A DNA stretch of 64,000 nucleotides from Mactromeris polynyma (taxonomy: Eukaryota > Mollusca > Bivalvia > Venerida > Mactridae), in NCBI GenBank assembly GCA_032209605.1, contig JASFXZ010000009.1, positions 19,827,553 to 19,891,552 on the forward strand. The letters are read 5' to 3'. The notes under the pieces were generated by a model. It saw nothing but the letters and a program-made list of their open reading frames with translations. It searched no databases and was not told where the DNA came from. Every line of letters begins with the position of its first letter. Position 1 is the first letter of the stretch. Of this stretch, positions 38,901 to 48,018 are shown in pieces. The translations under genes and the position numbers were made by a program.

Positions 38901-39726
38901 TCATCCAGTATTGTTGTTACATTTGCTAAAACATCTCTAATAAGAACCTTTGCAATGTATAACCGATTGAAAATATCTTTTTTTACCATATTACTAACTG
39001 ACAAAACTTGTAAAATAGCCAGATTGTTAAAAAAACAGATGTTTTTTTAAAACTTTATGATGTACAAATATCTTTCTTCAACAAATACGGATCAATACAT
39101 TATGAGTTCATTCATTGTTAATGCATGTTTATTAATTAATGTTTTAACTGAAGGAAATATATTTTCCAGGTTTGTTTCGTTAAAAAATTGAACAAACAAT
39201 GAGCATAATATTACTTTAAAATATGAGCATGAGTATTTAAACTAACTGTTACACATGTCTTATATGATTTGAAGTATCATATTCTTTGTGCCACTATGAA
39301 ACATTTAACTTCTCCTCCTTGATACGAGAAATTCATCAAATGTTACCGATATAAAGCAAATACAGTAAGGCAGGTTTCTGTTACAGCCTGATTTAATTTA
39401 CCGGTAGTCTTTTCGATTGATCTTGGCTAAGATTTTGATTAAACTCATATAAGTATTCAGTATGCCAGAGTTGTTGGCTAAGTACATCTAAGAATTGTTG
39501 AGGTTTTATTTTAATTTAGTCATTTGTTAATTATATGAGCGCACTTGCTCGGCATGTTATGACGTGTGTTATATATTTCCCCTAATTTCATTTTTGCAGA
39601 GAAAAGAGAGAGGAAGAGTTGGAATATTTTATGACAAAGAAATACAATCGTCTTGGAGCAAAGATTTACTCTCGAGTTAATGCACTTAACCACTTGGCTA
39701 CCGATTCAAAACTTGTGCTGAAATGA
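17813..39726 (+). CDS. CFAP221: CFAP221 / PCDP1, cilia and flagella associated protein 221, complete
   Basis: Ortholog of vertebrate CFAP221 (PCDP1) and Chlamydomonas FAP221, a calmodulin-associated component of the C1d projection of the ciliary central pair that tunes beating. Twenty-two coding exons, all GT/AG and phase-compatible, total 2733 bases: 910 residues (human about 840). Landmarks: [16 protein letters not shown] near 31-46; [12 protein letters not shown] near 65; [14 protein letters not shown] near 124-137; [16 protein letters not shown] near 330-346; FAQAARKV near 471-478; [16 protein letters not shown] near 553-568. Residues about 60-260 fit a PapD/ASH-type beta-sandwich; 340-510 is charged and helical. 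The start has A at -3 and aligns with the human N-terminus. Adjacent genes are on the opposite strand on both sides. Confidence 0.96.
19007..19165. mobile_element. CAGT/ACTG-type element in CFAP221 intron 1
   Basis: Ends 'ctgttaaacctcacctaaag' and 'tggaggtttactg' before TA; the first CAGT is mutated to CTGT. The inside repeats 'accacctcaatatt' three times. This is the intact relative of the minisatellite-bearing copy at 10371. Confidence 0.75.
19390..19577 (+). CDS. CFAP221: CFAP221 exon 2
   Basis: Acceptor tatttcag, donor AAAAAT|gtaagt, 188 bases. Codes [20 protein letters not shown] and [10 protein letters not shown], the first strands of the PapD/ASH-like domain. Confidence 0.95.
20024..20119 (+). 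CDS. CFAP221: CFAP221 exon 3
   Basis: Acceptor tttttcag, donor TGTCCA|gtaagt, 96 bases. Codes [15 protein letters not shown] then [17 protein letters not shown]. Confidence 0.95.
20574..20674 (+). CDS. CFAP221: CFAP221 exon 4
   Basis: Acceptor tatcatcag, donor CACAA|gtaagc, 101 bases. Codes [25 protein letters not shown] is near-identical to the vertebrate protein. Confidence 0.95.
21100..21203 (+). CDS. CFAP221: CFAP221 exon 5
   Basis: Acceptor ttatttag, donor GACAG|gtaacg, 104 bases. Codes [19 protein letters not shown] to HPMT. Confidence 0.94.
21524..21770 (+). mobile_element. tRNA-derived SINE in CFAP221 intron 5
   Basis: Head 'gttagctcaatcaaggag' and B box 'gggttcaaaccc'; body 'tggggaagttgtcagttgtg' and 'gttggtactggttggtaacc'. 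Same family as 12531 and ends about 180 bases before the exon 6 acceptor. Confidence 0.8.
21950..22106 (+). CDS. CFAP221: CFAP221 exon 6
   Basis: Acceptor tttataag, donor TTGAA|gtaagt, 157 bases. Codes [17 protein letters not shown] to [12 protein letters not shown], end of the beta-sandwich domain. Confidence 0.94.
22147..22307. mobile_element. CAGT/ACTG TIR element, 161 bp, in intron 6
   Basis: Left CAGTCGGATCTC; right, reverse-complemented, CAGTCGGACCTCATG; TA on both sides. A half copy starts at 42327 ('cagtcggatcc'). Confidence 0.85.
22431..22479. repeat. Inverted repeat, 23-bp arms
   Basis: 'atatacataaaagtacaggt' plus 'tta' pairs with the following reverse complement, with one mismatch and a 3-base spacer. 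It would make a stable hairpin in the CFAP221 intron 6 transcript. Confidence 0.85.
23082..23223 (+). CDS. CFAP221: CFAP221 exon 7
   Basis: Acceptor attttcag, donor AAACAG|gtgaca, 142 bases. Codes a Ser/Glu-rich then strongly basic stretch ([14 protein letters not shown]). Confidence 0.93.
23984..24095 (+). CDS. CFAP221: CFAP221 exon 8
   Basis: Acceptor ttataacag, donor AGAAG|gtatgg, 112 bases. Codes [19 protein letters not shown] and [16 protein letters not shown], the best-conserved motif of the family. Confidence 0.95.
25022..25350 (+). repeat. Dispersed repeat, intron 8 copy (pair with 34727-35037)
   Basis: Shares 'tttttgaccaacca', 'tcatattttcaccca', 'ggcaccaaac', 'cgttagcagtt' and 'tgtataaaatgaccctgata' with 34727-35037, in the same orientation and inside the same gene. 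No coding frame. Confidence 0.8.
25398..25447 (+). CDS. CFAP221: CFAP221 exon 9
   Basis: Acceptor catttcag, donor ATGAAG|gtataa, 50 bases. Codes [17 protein letters not shown]. Confidence 0.93.
26575..26690 (+). repeat. tRNA-like SINE fragment, intron 9
   Basis: 'ggggttgaccgctcaaatga' and 'gggttcgaacccc' look like A and B boxes, followed by a non-tRNA body. A different family from the 12531 SINE. It ends about 140 bases before exon 10. Confidence 0.5.
26831..26983 (+). CDS. CFAP221: CFAP221 exon 10
   Basis: Acceptor aatattttag, donor TACAGA|gtatgt, 153 bases. Codes [16 protein letters not shown] to NKAWNIYR, charged and probably helical. Confidence 0.94.
27298..27486 (+). CDS. CFAP221: CFAP221 exon 11
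   Basis: Acceptor cattttcag, donor AGAAAG|gtgagt, 189 bases. Codes [13 protein letters not shown] to [14 protein letters not shown] pair is present; no full zinc-binding site is evident. Confidence 0.94.
28115..28255 (+). repeat. Tandem 'cgggactaacatcacctc' repeat, intron 11
   Basis: The block 'cgggactaacatcacctc' to 'cagcattagacttgt' occurs twice, then a third start; it ends 'ctagagccctgc'. The same ending 'ctagagccctgctc' occurs at 12273-12290, suggesting two copies of one element. Confidence 0.65.
28342..28438 (+). CDS. CFAP221: CFAP221 exon 12
   Basis: Acceptor aattacag, donor TTACAG|gtatgt, 97 bases, ending in phase 1. Codes [20 protein letters not shown], a basic helix. Confidence 0.93.
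29504..29512 (+). CDS. CFAP221: CFAP221 candidate exon 13, 9-bp microexon
   Basis: ATATCCAAG between a good acceptor (gatttacag) and a strong donor (gtaagg). Being 9 bases, it keeps phase 1 on both sides and adds Asp-Ile-Gln between Thr and Ala; the gene also reads in frame without it, so it could be an optional cassette. It rests on splice signals and phase only. Confidence 0.45.
29764..30165 (+). repeat. 40-bp tandem array, about 10 units, intron 13
   Basis: Unit 'gactgtgctttgtaacaacc' then 'tttcagatccttgaatttaa', starting near 29764, 29804, 29843, 29883, 29923, 29963, 30003, 30044, 30084 and 30124. Several units contain the acceptor-like string 'acctttcag'. The array starts about 250 bases after the candidate microexon. 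Confidence 0.95.
32244..32497. mobile_element. Palindromic element with CRE-like ends, intron 13
   Basis: Left arm 'caacctcttctttaagtgac' running into TGACGTCA; right arm is the inverted 'tgacgtcacttacagaagag'. A third arm lies alone at 41434-41487. Each arm in this copy carries a full TGACGTCA palindrome. It ends 46 bases before exon 14. Confidence 0.75.
32544..32755 (+). CDS. CFAP221: CFAP221 exon 14
   Basis: Acceptor atatttcag, donor CTCAAA|gtaagc, 212 bases. Codes [14 protein letters not shown], then [18 protein letters not shown], ending VPYFNLK, as in the vertebrate protein. Confidence 0.95.
33293..33522 (+). mobile_element. tRNA-derived SINE in CFAP221 intron 14
   Basis: Partial head 'gcaaaccccgggtgagg'; body 'ggttagtactggtttataag'; tail 'cagaaatactgttgaaaatg'. 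It ends about 65 bases before the exon 15 acceptor. Confidence 0.75.
33587..33694 (+). CDS. CFAP221: CFAP221 exon 15
   Basis: Acceptor tcgtctcag, donor GCTGAG|gtaggt, 108 bases. Codes [16 protein letters not shown] to KPLRTGAE. Confidence 0.94.
34370..34585 (+). CDS. CFAP221: CFAP221 exon 16
   Basis: Acceptor ttattttag, donor ATATTT|gtaagt, 216 bases. Codes [14 protein letters not shown] to [20 protein letters not shown]. Confidence 0.94.
34727..35037 (+). repeat. Dispersed repeat, intron 16 copy
   Basis: Partner of 25022-25350. Here 'acccaagaggcaccaaac' is itself duplicated. The shared end is 'atcattctatctac' followed by a T-rich run. Confidence 0.8.
35221..35373 (+). CDS. CFAP221: CFAP221 exon 17
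   Basis: Acceptor ttatttcag, donor AATGAG|gtatgt, 153 bases. Codes [20 protein letters not shown] and FHLCTLPRY, matching the family's NPNPGL..PLTYAET..DYHLC pattern. Confidence 0.95.
36252..36352 (+). CDS. CFAP221: CFAP221 exon 18
   Basis: Acceptor tattgtag, donor AGATG|gtaagt, 101 bases. Codes [17 protein letters not shown] to NVWVPR plus two bases of Trp. Confidence 0.94.
36854..37261 (+). mobile_element. CGGAC-type TIR element in CFAP221 intron 18
   Basis: Left 'cggacatataaaccatggat'; right 'ggtttgtatgtccatg', an imperfect inverted pair. The interior shares 'gatgtccgccatcttg', 'gagcgtcgtttaatc' and 'ctgtgggtaaatta' with 48755 and 56472. It spans several open frames that are not genes. 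Confidence 0.75.
37390..37482 (+). CDS. CFAP221: CFAP221 exon 19
   Basis: Acceptor tgacttcag, donor GAAGA|gtaagt, 93 bases. Codes [19 protein letters not shown] to DNITE. Confidence 0.94.
37505..37720 (+). mobile_element. CAGT/ACTG-type element in intron 19, plus a second partial copy
   Basis: 'caaacctcaataataagacc' to 'gtgagatttactg' (37671), then a second start 'gaaacctcaataattagacc' at 37690. It begins only 22 bases after the exon 19 donor. The 145-codon frame at 37487-37924 is a translation of this repeat, not a gene. Confidence 0.75.
38176..38289 (+). CDS. CFAP221: CFAP221 exon 20
   Basis: Acceptor tttatcag, donor CCAAG|gtagca, 114 bases. Codes [20 protein letters not shown] and IQFQLIDP, matching the family's VMLTPEMIKVEF motif. 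Confidence 0.94.
38650..38721 (+). CDS. CFAP221: CFAP221 exon 21
   Basis: Acceptor aattttag, donor CCAAG|gtaagg, 72 bases. Codes [20 protein letters not shown] then PVP. Confidence 0.92.
39600..39726 (+). CDS. CFAP221: CFAP221 exon 22, stop TGA
   Basis: Acceptor tttttgcag; codes [19 protein letters not shown] and ends [14 protein letters not shown] with TGA at 39724-39726. The [13 protein letters not shown] tail resembles the vertebrate LRGKALNTYL ending. Confidence 0.95.
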
Positions 39727-40159
39727 AGTCTTTGATTATGTTGGATATATTTTGTGAAGACGATGTGGTGAATTATAGACCTGCTAGAATATGCAATATC
39801 GTGGAAACTTTTCTGGATCTGAATTCATAATTTGAAATCCATATTGTATTGACTATAAGTTGTGCTCCGTCCTTGTTATTTTATGAATATTTGTTTATTT
39901 ATTTATCCTGAATGAAGTATATAGTAATTTGCTGCTAAACTTTTTCAAAAAACAGATAAAGTGTAAAATACTTTGTACAGAGTTAGATTGTATGTGTTTT
40001 CATTAAATACTATTACATATACAATCTATTTGTTATAATAATGTACTCTCCATTACAATATGGCTTGCAATTTAAATTTTGCTATCACTCAGTATCTGTC
40101 TGTCAAACATTTATGAAAACACAGCTGCTTGTCTGTTTTTACCTTAACTTTCTTTAGAA

Positions 40160-40330
40160 CTATTTTTCCTCCACCTCGATGTATATGGTTAAGTTGTCAG
40201 TTGCTTACAGAAGAACAAGTTAGTACTGGTTGATAACCCAAGTCCGGTCAACTGACCACTTTACATAACTGAAATATTGCTAGCAAAATGTTGTGGAACT
40301 CCGACACAACGTGACTTTGTTGTTGTTTAT
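40160..40330 (+). mobile_element. SINE fragment downstream of CFAP221
   Basis: 'gttaagttgtcagttgctta', 'gttagtactggttgataacc' and 'aactgaaatattgctagcaa' match the body and tail of the 12531/21524/33293 family. The head is missing. Confidence 0.7.
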
Positions 40331-40490
40331 TCTGTTACCTTGATTGTGTATTACACATATGTCAAAACATATTCATGACACTTGTTATCCATTCTTATGA
40401 CATTAAGGTACTTTTAATTAACAATATCTTTTTTGGATTTTCGCTGGATTTTCAGCAAAGTGTTTATATTCACTGTGTCAGAAGGTTTTT

Positions 40491-40850
40491 AATAAATCAG
40501 TGAATTATTTCTTGTAACAAAATGTTAAGACTATGAACCAATATTGAATTATATATGCCTATATGGGGTATATACATGATACTCAATACTCTGCATGAGT
40601 TGTTTTTGCATTTTTCCTGAAGAATGTGTGTGTTGATCTAGCTTATTTCTTACACATAGCATGTCTGTACTTAAAACTGTGATATATTTTTATAATTAAA
40701 TGAAATTCTATGGTACTGTTGTATTTTGTGTGTTTTACACTGAATATTAAAGTCATTTTAAATGAAACAATTTTGTGTACTTTGTTACTTTCACTGTTGT
40801 TGAACATTTACATAATAACAGATGCATATAGTGAAATGACTCTGAATAAA
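40491..40850 (+). other. CFAP221: Candidate CFAP221 poly(A) signals
   Basis: AATAAA at 40491-40496, ATTAAA near 40745 and AATAAA at 40845-40850, each with T- or GT-rich sequence downstream. The gene could end at any of them, giving a 3' UTR of about 0.8-1.1 kb. Confidence 0.4.
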
Positions 40851-41074
40851 TGGTATTACCATATGGACATTATCTATAATATTGCATAGTATTTTGCACT
40901 TGAAAGAACATATGTTTAGACGATGAACATTCTCAAATGCCTGAAAAGCTTCACTTCACACTTTTTGCGGGGAAATTACAAAATAGTGTCTGTATTAGTT
41001 TAGAAAAAAGTATATTGATGTTGAACTACACTTTCAAATACATGTAATAACAAGAGATGTTTGTAAAACATTAT

Positions 41075-41285
41075 GCCCCCCCCACCCCTGTGACCTTTGA
41101 CCCTGTGTCCCCAAAATCAATAGGGTTCCTCTGCTACCCAAGGTGAATGTGTGGACCAAGTTTGAGGATGATACGTCAAGGGGTTCTAGAGTTATTGATA
41201 GAAAATGAAAAGGTTACAGACATACCGACCAACCGACATGTGCAAACCAATATGCCCTCTCTCCTTCGAAGGGGGGCATAATAAA
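41075..41285 (+). repeat. Dispersed repeat, copy 2 (pair with 3570-3780)
   Basis: Shares 'aatcaatagggttcctctgc', 'tgtggaccaagtt' and 'gtcaaggggttct' with the copy in the MLH1 intron, in the same orientation. Confidence 0.8.
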
Positions 41286-41539
41286 TAATCACAAAACCAG
41301 AGTATGGTAAACATTTGGTATTACACAGGCAATTAGGTTCTGTTGTTTGCATGAAATGTCTTCAGTTTTTGAAAATAATTCAGGAAGACAGAAAACCATT
41401 GCAGGACTAGACATCCACTAGTCTTGAACAAGTCTAAATGAGCGCTGCTATTGGATTTACAACCTCTTCAGTAAGGGACGTCATTTAAGTAAAATGAAGG
41501 ACAAAATCATGAAGAAATATCTAGGTGCATGGTTTGATT

Positions 41540-41658
41540 CACAGGAGATTGTCACCAAGTCTCTCATTTTACATCTTCTAGAGTTCTCTCCCTTTATCCC
41601 TTTAGTAGCCTTATGTGAAGAAGGGATAAAGGGAGAGAACTTGTGACAATCTCCTGTG
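41540..41658. repeat. Nested long inverted repeat
   Basis: Outer arms 'cacaggagattgtcac' (41540) and its exact reverse complement (41643-41658). Inner arms 'gttctctccctttatccct' (41583) and its exact complement (41622-41640), with a 20-base loop. A related sequence lies at 42114-42185. Confidence 0.9.
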
Positions 41659-43493
41659 GTTTGATTTTTGATATGGCAAAGTGAATTGTATACTCAGTAA
41701 ATAGGTATTGCACTCTATCTTGGCTTTCAGAATGTAAACATGTCGTATAAACTCCATAGGATGGAAAGTATTTATACTCTTGTTTTCCCGTAGGTCTGTG
41801 AGGGGAGGCACTGTCTTATGTATGTGGCCTTCCCTAAAAATTAGACATTGTACTCTACTCCTTGTAGGTAAAAACAGTAGCAAGCACTGCTTGACTAAAG
41901 CAATGTTTACACCGTAATTGACACAAAATGCTAGATATTGAATGTTTATTTACAATCTTCTACCAACAGAAATGCTGAAAATAAATGGTTCTTATACTGA
42001 TTTGTACAAACAAAATGTTCAAATACCAAACCATAATGTGAAAAATGGAAATAATTCTACATTTTTCAATAAATGAATCATTAACAGGACACACCACACA
42101 GCAGACAATGACCAATGGAGATTGTCACAAGTTCTTTCCCCTTCATCCTATCTAAAGGGAAATAACTCATGACAACCTCCCGTGGACAATGATAAATGCA
42201 TTCTGAGAAACATGGCAGTACATACGATAAAACAAATGTATTCACTTCTCAACAGTTTATTACATATTTCTAAATACAAAACATGCATAATGATAAATAA
42301 CATACACAACTGAAATGAAGTTACAGTCGGATCCAAGCGTCTTAGTACAGAATAAAATTTACAATAAATTATATCTTGAGCGTTAAAATTGAAGCAGTAT
42401 ACTTTTTAATAACTTTTATTTTATATAAAGCTTTCTAGAAATATTACACATTTTGAGCTTTAATTTTAAACAGTTATTAACACAATTTTGGATTTTATTG
42501 TTTCATTACCCGGTATATCATATTTTATGATGCAAATACATAAAGCACAAAAGTGCTGTGGGACGGGACCACTCGTCTCTGTAGCCAAGCTGGCAACTCG
42601 TTGCATACAAGTTTCTGTTTTGTAACTAAACAGTTTTATAATATCAAAGTATGTGTAAATAGGTAAGATGGTTTGCATGGAATAAGAAATAAAACTAAAT
42701 GAGAAAAATAATAAAAAATTATTGAAAAATAGTAAACATTTTTTCCAAGAGATCTTTGATCCGACATGTTCTAGAAATGCTAGATTTTCAAACCAAAAAA
42801 AGAAAAATGGTCAGTAATAATGGTAGAACCTTAAAATTGTAAAACAAGTGAAATGTTTGTCAAGATTGTAAATAAATGAAATACGAAGATATCAGACCCT
42901 TTATGTAACGTTTGGGAATATTTAATTATAAAATGACATATTAAATTATATCAGCACTAACATAGAGTAAAATCAGTATGCCCAGGCATAAAGTTATGAT
43001 ATCACTAGCTTGTCAGAGGTTATGAATTATCTTGTTGTAGTGGGGTATTTTCCAATTGATTTTCCAAGCACAGAGTGAGATGTACATAGAAAGGTGACAC
43101 CGATAATTTTTGTAGTCGTGCACAACAAGACCATATCTAGGATAAATCCAAAACTGTAAACAAACTCGTGTGTATTAATACATTGCTTTAAACCCCATCT
43201 GAACTCCACAGAAACAGCTAATTAGTATACAAACCACTTTAGCAGGTCACCTTTTCAACATTTCATTTTATTGAAACGTTTATGATATTATTTCGTTCGG
43301 TAAACCTTGGAACTATTTTGTTTGCGTAGTAATTAGGATGTGGACGTTTTTGACATGTTACCGGCTTTCAGTCTTTTTTGTGTTTTGAAAACGGGAACCA
43401 ATTGTTGTATGCCTTTCAAATTGCCACACTACTATAGACGGTACCTGAGCAGTACCGTCCAAAAACAATATATTTCAATTAAAGTCGCTATAT

Positions 43494-43671
43494 AGCAAAA
43501 ACCTCAATAATAAGACCACCTTTGGAACCTTTTAAACCTAGTATTCCTATTGGAGTAATCTTAATATTTAGGTTGAATCAAGAGCAAAAAAGTCAAAATG
43601 GACTAGAAAATTGTGGTCTCAATTTTTAGGTGGACTAAGTATTGAGGTGGTCGTTATGTGTGGTTTTGCCG
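43494..43671. mobile_element. Decayed CAGT/ACTG-type element
   Basis: 'aacctcaataataagaccac' at the left, 'ggtcgttatgtgtggtttt' at the right, with 'aggttgaatcaagagcaaaa' inside, as in the copies at 8770 and 37505. The terminal CAGT/ACTG bases are mutated. Confidence 0.7.
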
Positions 43672-46600
43672 TATTAATCCATTGTCATTTCAATTTTCTT
43701 GTGCTGTACATTTCAAGTATATGCTTTAGGAATTAATCAGGTCTTATTACAAATTAATCTTCAGACAAATAATGTTCAATTCAACATAAAACTTATCAAC
43801 ATCATATACTGGTACTTGGACAAGTTTGTGAATACAAAGCAAGAGAGAAATGTTGTGTGACCAATACAACTTATTGGAAAATACCTTCAATACATATTGC
43901 AATGGAGGTCATTGTAAAACAGATCAGATAACTCCTACAGTGAATAAAAGTCGACGATGATGGTAACAATTGCGTAAAAAGCATTGCTTGTCCACAAAAC
44001 AAGAAACCATTCTAACATATTAATAGGAATCATATACTTCAAGTGACTGCATAAAATATCTGACTTTCATACAATGTAAGTACAATGGTAATCAGCTTAG
44101 CATTCATAAAATGCCTGTAACGATTTTATAACAAGTCATATCCAATATATGCCTATACACTAATATAACAAATGTACTGTTACCAGTTTACTGACAGATA
44201 CAGATATAAATAGCGCCAATGTATTCAAGCAATGGTAATTACTGTCATTTACTGGTTTATGATACATAACATAATGCACAACCAACAAAATCAAAGTACT
44301 GAAAGTACAGGGGGATTGAGTAAAGAATACATGTTTTATGTATACTAACGTCTTGTCAATTTGATTGATCCTTCTTGTCATTTCGATCTCTTGAGATATT
44401 TTTCAAAGCACACGTACATTGTGAATGAAATTATCTGACCATTGGTTCAGTTCGATAAAGGAAACCTTTCGGCAAATGGAAACAAAAAAATGGATCGAAT
44501 TATGCAAATTTGTCTTCGTGTCAACTCATTTTCGTAAATTCCAAACCAATTTGGACACTGCATGGGGGAGCCAGCTTGATGCACGAATCAATAAAATGGA
44601 CAAAATACGATGTTTACAATCAAATATGATGAAAAACCAATAGAGCGTTTTTTCAAAATGATTCCACATACACAATGTTGAATGGTGAATTAATTCAATT
44701 AAAAAAACATTTCTTAGCACAAGGTATTCACAGAACAGAACTTTCCTCCAGAATTTAACAACAGATCTTTCAAGCTGTGGTCATACTTAAAAACAGTTTG
44801 GCTCAGGTAAAATCCCCACAAACAATCTTACAGCAGGTCAGTAGATCCATTATCTTTTTTTAGACAGGAAAAAACATCCTGTATTGAACAGCAATACTAG
44901 TACATCATCTGATGTGGGGCCAATATTAGGGAACTGTCGGTGTACTTTAGGGATAGACCGACACAAAAAAGAATGCTGCAGTCAAATCTACAATGCTTCA
45001 AATTCACACATAACTTGAGAATTCCATTACCCGGTGTTTCTAGACCAGTGGTGATAGTACCCGATGACAGAAAAGAGGAAATCTACAAAAACGGTGGACA
45101 CATTTACGTCAAAATTACCACATACTCATACAGTACACTTGTTGCAGATTCCCCAACCTAGACACGAGCACTTCTATCTAAATTTGGCAGCATGTTCATT
45201 TGCAGTCATCCAAACACGGAGAAGCTCGATAGCATACTTTAATCAACCAAATCAGACAACTTTGAAGTCACTCTTGATTGCCCCAGAGAAAATCACCAAA
45301 AAATCATGCATGCTAAACACAGGATCATTAAATTGGAAAAATTTAGTTTAATTTAGAAAATTCTGACAATTTGGGTATGTAACCAATATCACAGATTACG
45401 CTCTGGGCAGACAGAGAGACACACTTTATGTACACATTCAATCCAAAATACTTCTAGATAATGCATAATAATAACAATAATTTATTATTACAGATGGACA
45501 CTCAATAAGCCAGAGGCCATCAATCAAACAACATAAGGAACAATACAAAACTTTTATACAAGAATTGAAACTTCATATTATCAGGGGTTACATTTGATCC
45601 ATGAAATAACCCTTTGACCTCTGAAATTTCCAAAAAGCCATATTTTGATCCTTACAAGTCTGGCAGAAGGGTAAATTTTTCTCTAAATTAAAGGTATTTT
45701 GGCCATAACATGGTAAAATCCGGTAAAAAATTATCAAAATGACCATTGTGATTCAGCCCCTATTGGAACCCCGAATTATTTGTTCATATTTTGTGATCTT
45801 TGATAATAATTCAGAAAAAATCATATTTTGAATTAAAAAAAGTACACATCCCTGTACATTTAAAAGGTTAAAATAATGATGATAATAGCTTTATTTTAAG
45901 AAGGCTACATATTTTAAGGCACATATTAAATTAAAGAAGCACTTGCCTGTTGTTCTATTTGGCCTTCTGTATTGAATAAACAAAAACAACAACAGAAAAC
46001 AGAGAATCTTACAAGCTACAATACGACATATATCCAACATTGATACAACTCAAGTGATAAATAATAATAATCTTTGAACATATAATCAAAAGACAAGTAA
46101 TACATAATGCCTTTAAACAATAAAGGCTTGCATTGCACAGATATATAAATAAAGCTACAGTTTTGATATTAAAGTTTTGACACAATCCAACAGATACACT
46201 CACTGACACTGCCTAAATGTTTTCAATTAAAATACGAGTATAAGCCAAAACATTGACTTAGTGTGACTTTCAGTTTTATACTAGCCTATGCCTGTTAATC
46301 TAATCTTTGACACAAAGTAAGAATGTCTTTTCTATTAAGAACAAAAAACAGATGTTACTTAAGATACACTACAAACAATTGCTTCTAGCAATAGCGCATG
46401 ATCGCTTAAAAACTAAATAGTAACAGTTCAAATGTAACAACTTAAACCAGCCCTGTGTTCAGTTATGGCCAACAGTTGCGAATGTTACGAAACTGTTATG
46501 TTTTGTATCCCCGACCAATCGTATCACATTCACTGCACACAGGGAACCAAATTGCAAACGTTACAAAACGTTAACCGCAAACACCTTTAATGAACACAGG

Positions 46601-47855
46601 GCAGAGACACACTTAGTCGTCATACATCAACTACACCCAGGTAAGCCAATGAGTATAATTCTTCAACAAAACAAATGCCATACTAAATAATGTTATATTA
46701 TAGTATAAACATGCAGCACTACCATACTTAGGTACCATTATCTTGGGTAAATCCCTCACCATACACACAGCATGGGAGTTTGGTTTTGCAACTAAGCTAC
46801 CCCTATCTGGGGCAATATAACAGCAACATCTTAAGTAAAATTTCATCCTCATCCTTAAATTTACATTTTCCATACCTGGTTTATTTAGCAAACAGGCTAT
46901 TATATGATCAAATCTAGAGTGTTAAATGATAAGTATTGATATGTTGTTGTCATTATCATTACAAAGCCTAAAAGTTTTAATGTGGTTTTGGAATTACATC
47001 CATTTGAAGTTTTGAACTTAAGTGAAAATATTTAAGATTCACTTAAGATGCTTCTGTAATACGGGCACTGTTGTATAGTTTAAAATCATCCGGGTACACA
47101 CATTGATTGTATATCTAAAATGATAATCTCTTTCAACTTACCTAATATGAAATATAAAAGTAATCTTAAGTACATCTTATACGTACGAATATCATGAAAA
47201 TGAATCAAAATAAATGAAAAATATAAAATATGTAACATAGTATACAGCACTGTAACAATAATAGACTTATTGCAGATAAACATTACTGAATGTATCATAC
47301 AAGTTCTATGAGAAAGGTAAACAATGAGCATTTAGCATGTTTATATCTCTTTTCAAAAAAATGTTTGATAAAATCAGTGATTTATGAATACAAATTTTTA
47401 CATTCTCAATAGCAAATCAACATTTTATCAGTAAAGATTCACTTCTTTATGCATTGAAGTAGCCAACGTCACTGAGAAACAAGCCCAACCTCGGATAACT
47501 TTCACTAGTAAACAATAGAAAACATTACATGGGCATAATTACAAGTCTGACTTTCATTTATCATGTCATTACTATTCCTAATTAGTTAATATTAATCATT
47601 TGAATACCATTTCACAAACTTGGTCAAGTCAATGTTGATTCGATTTAAAATACAATATGTGATAGGAAAAACATTTAAAAGTTAAATATTTGAGATAATA
47701 AACCATTCTGCCATTACTGTCATGTCATGTTGACTTATGACAGGTATTTCAGTTGATTTTCAGTTCCTGAATGAAAGAAATGCAACTCATCATCAACAAT
47801 AAACAACAACAAGGCAACACTATTTCATACACTACAATTCAAGAACATTAATAAA

Positions 47856-48018
47856 TCACTTCTTTCTGACAGGAGGAGGTTTGGCTGTTGTTGTTGTTGT
47901 TGTAGTCTTTGGTGGAGCAATCGTAGATGGAATAATTGGACTGTAACAACTAACAAATTGATATGTTTGTAGTGTTGTTTGCTCCGATCGGCCCAACACT
48001 TCATAATGGCAGGTAAAT
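47856..48018 (-). CDS. TMEM106B: TMEM106 last exon, stop TGA
   Basis: Acceptor gtatttcag. Codes FTCHYEVLGRSEQTTLQTYQ to a run of seven Thr and PPPVRKK, then stop. GRSEQ...YQFVSC aligns with the human GHSEQ...YQYVDC. The frame stays open upstream to about 48150, but the acceptor and the human alignment favour this start. Confidence 0.9.

Larger units (their letters stand above)
39727..47855. other. Convergent intergenic region between CFAP221 and TMEM106
   Basis: About 8 kb holding both 3' UTRs. It includes the CFAP221 poly(A) candidates, a SINE fragment at 40160, a dispersed repeat at 41075, a long hairpin at 41540, a half element at 42327 and an element at 43494. From about 44000 to 47800 I see only AT-rich sequence with short unrecognised frames; part may be TMEM106 3' UTR. 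Confidence 0.6.

Noticed and set aside
44940..45351. Overlapping frames of 73 and 95 codons
   Set aside because: No recognisable domain, and no splice partners found.
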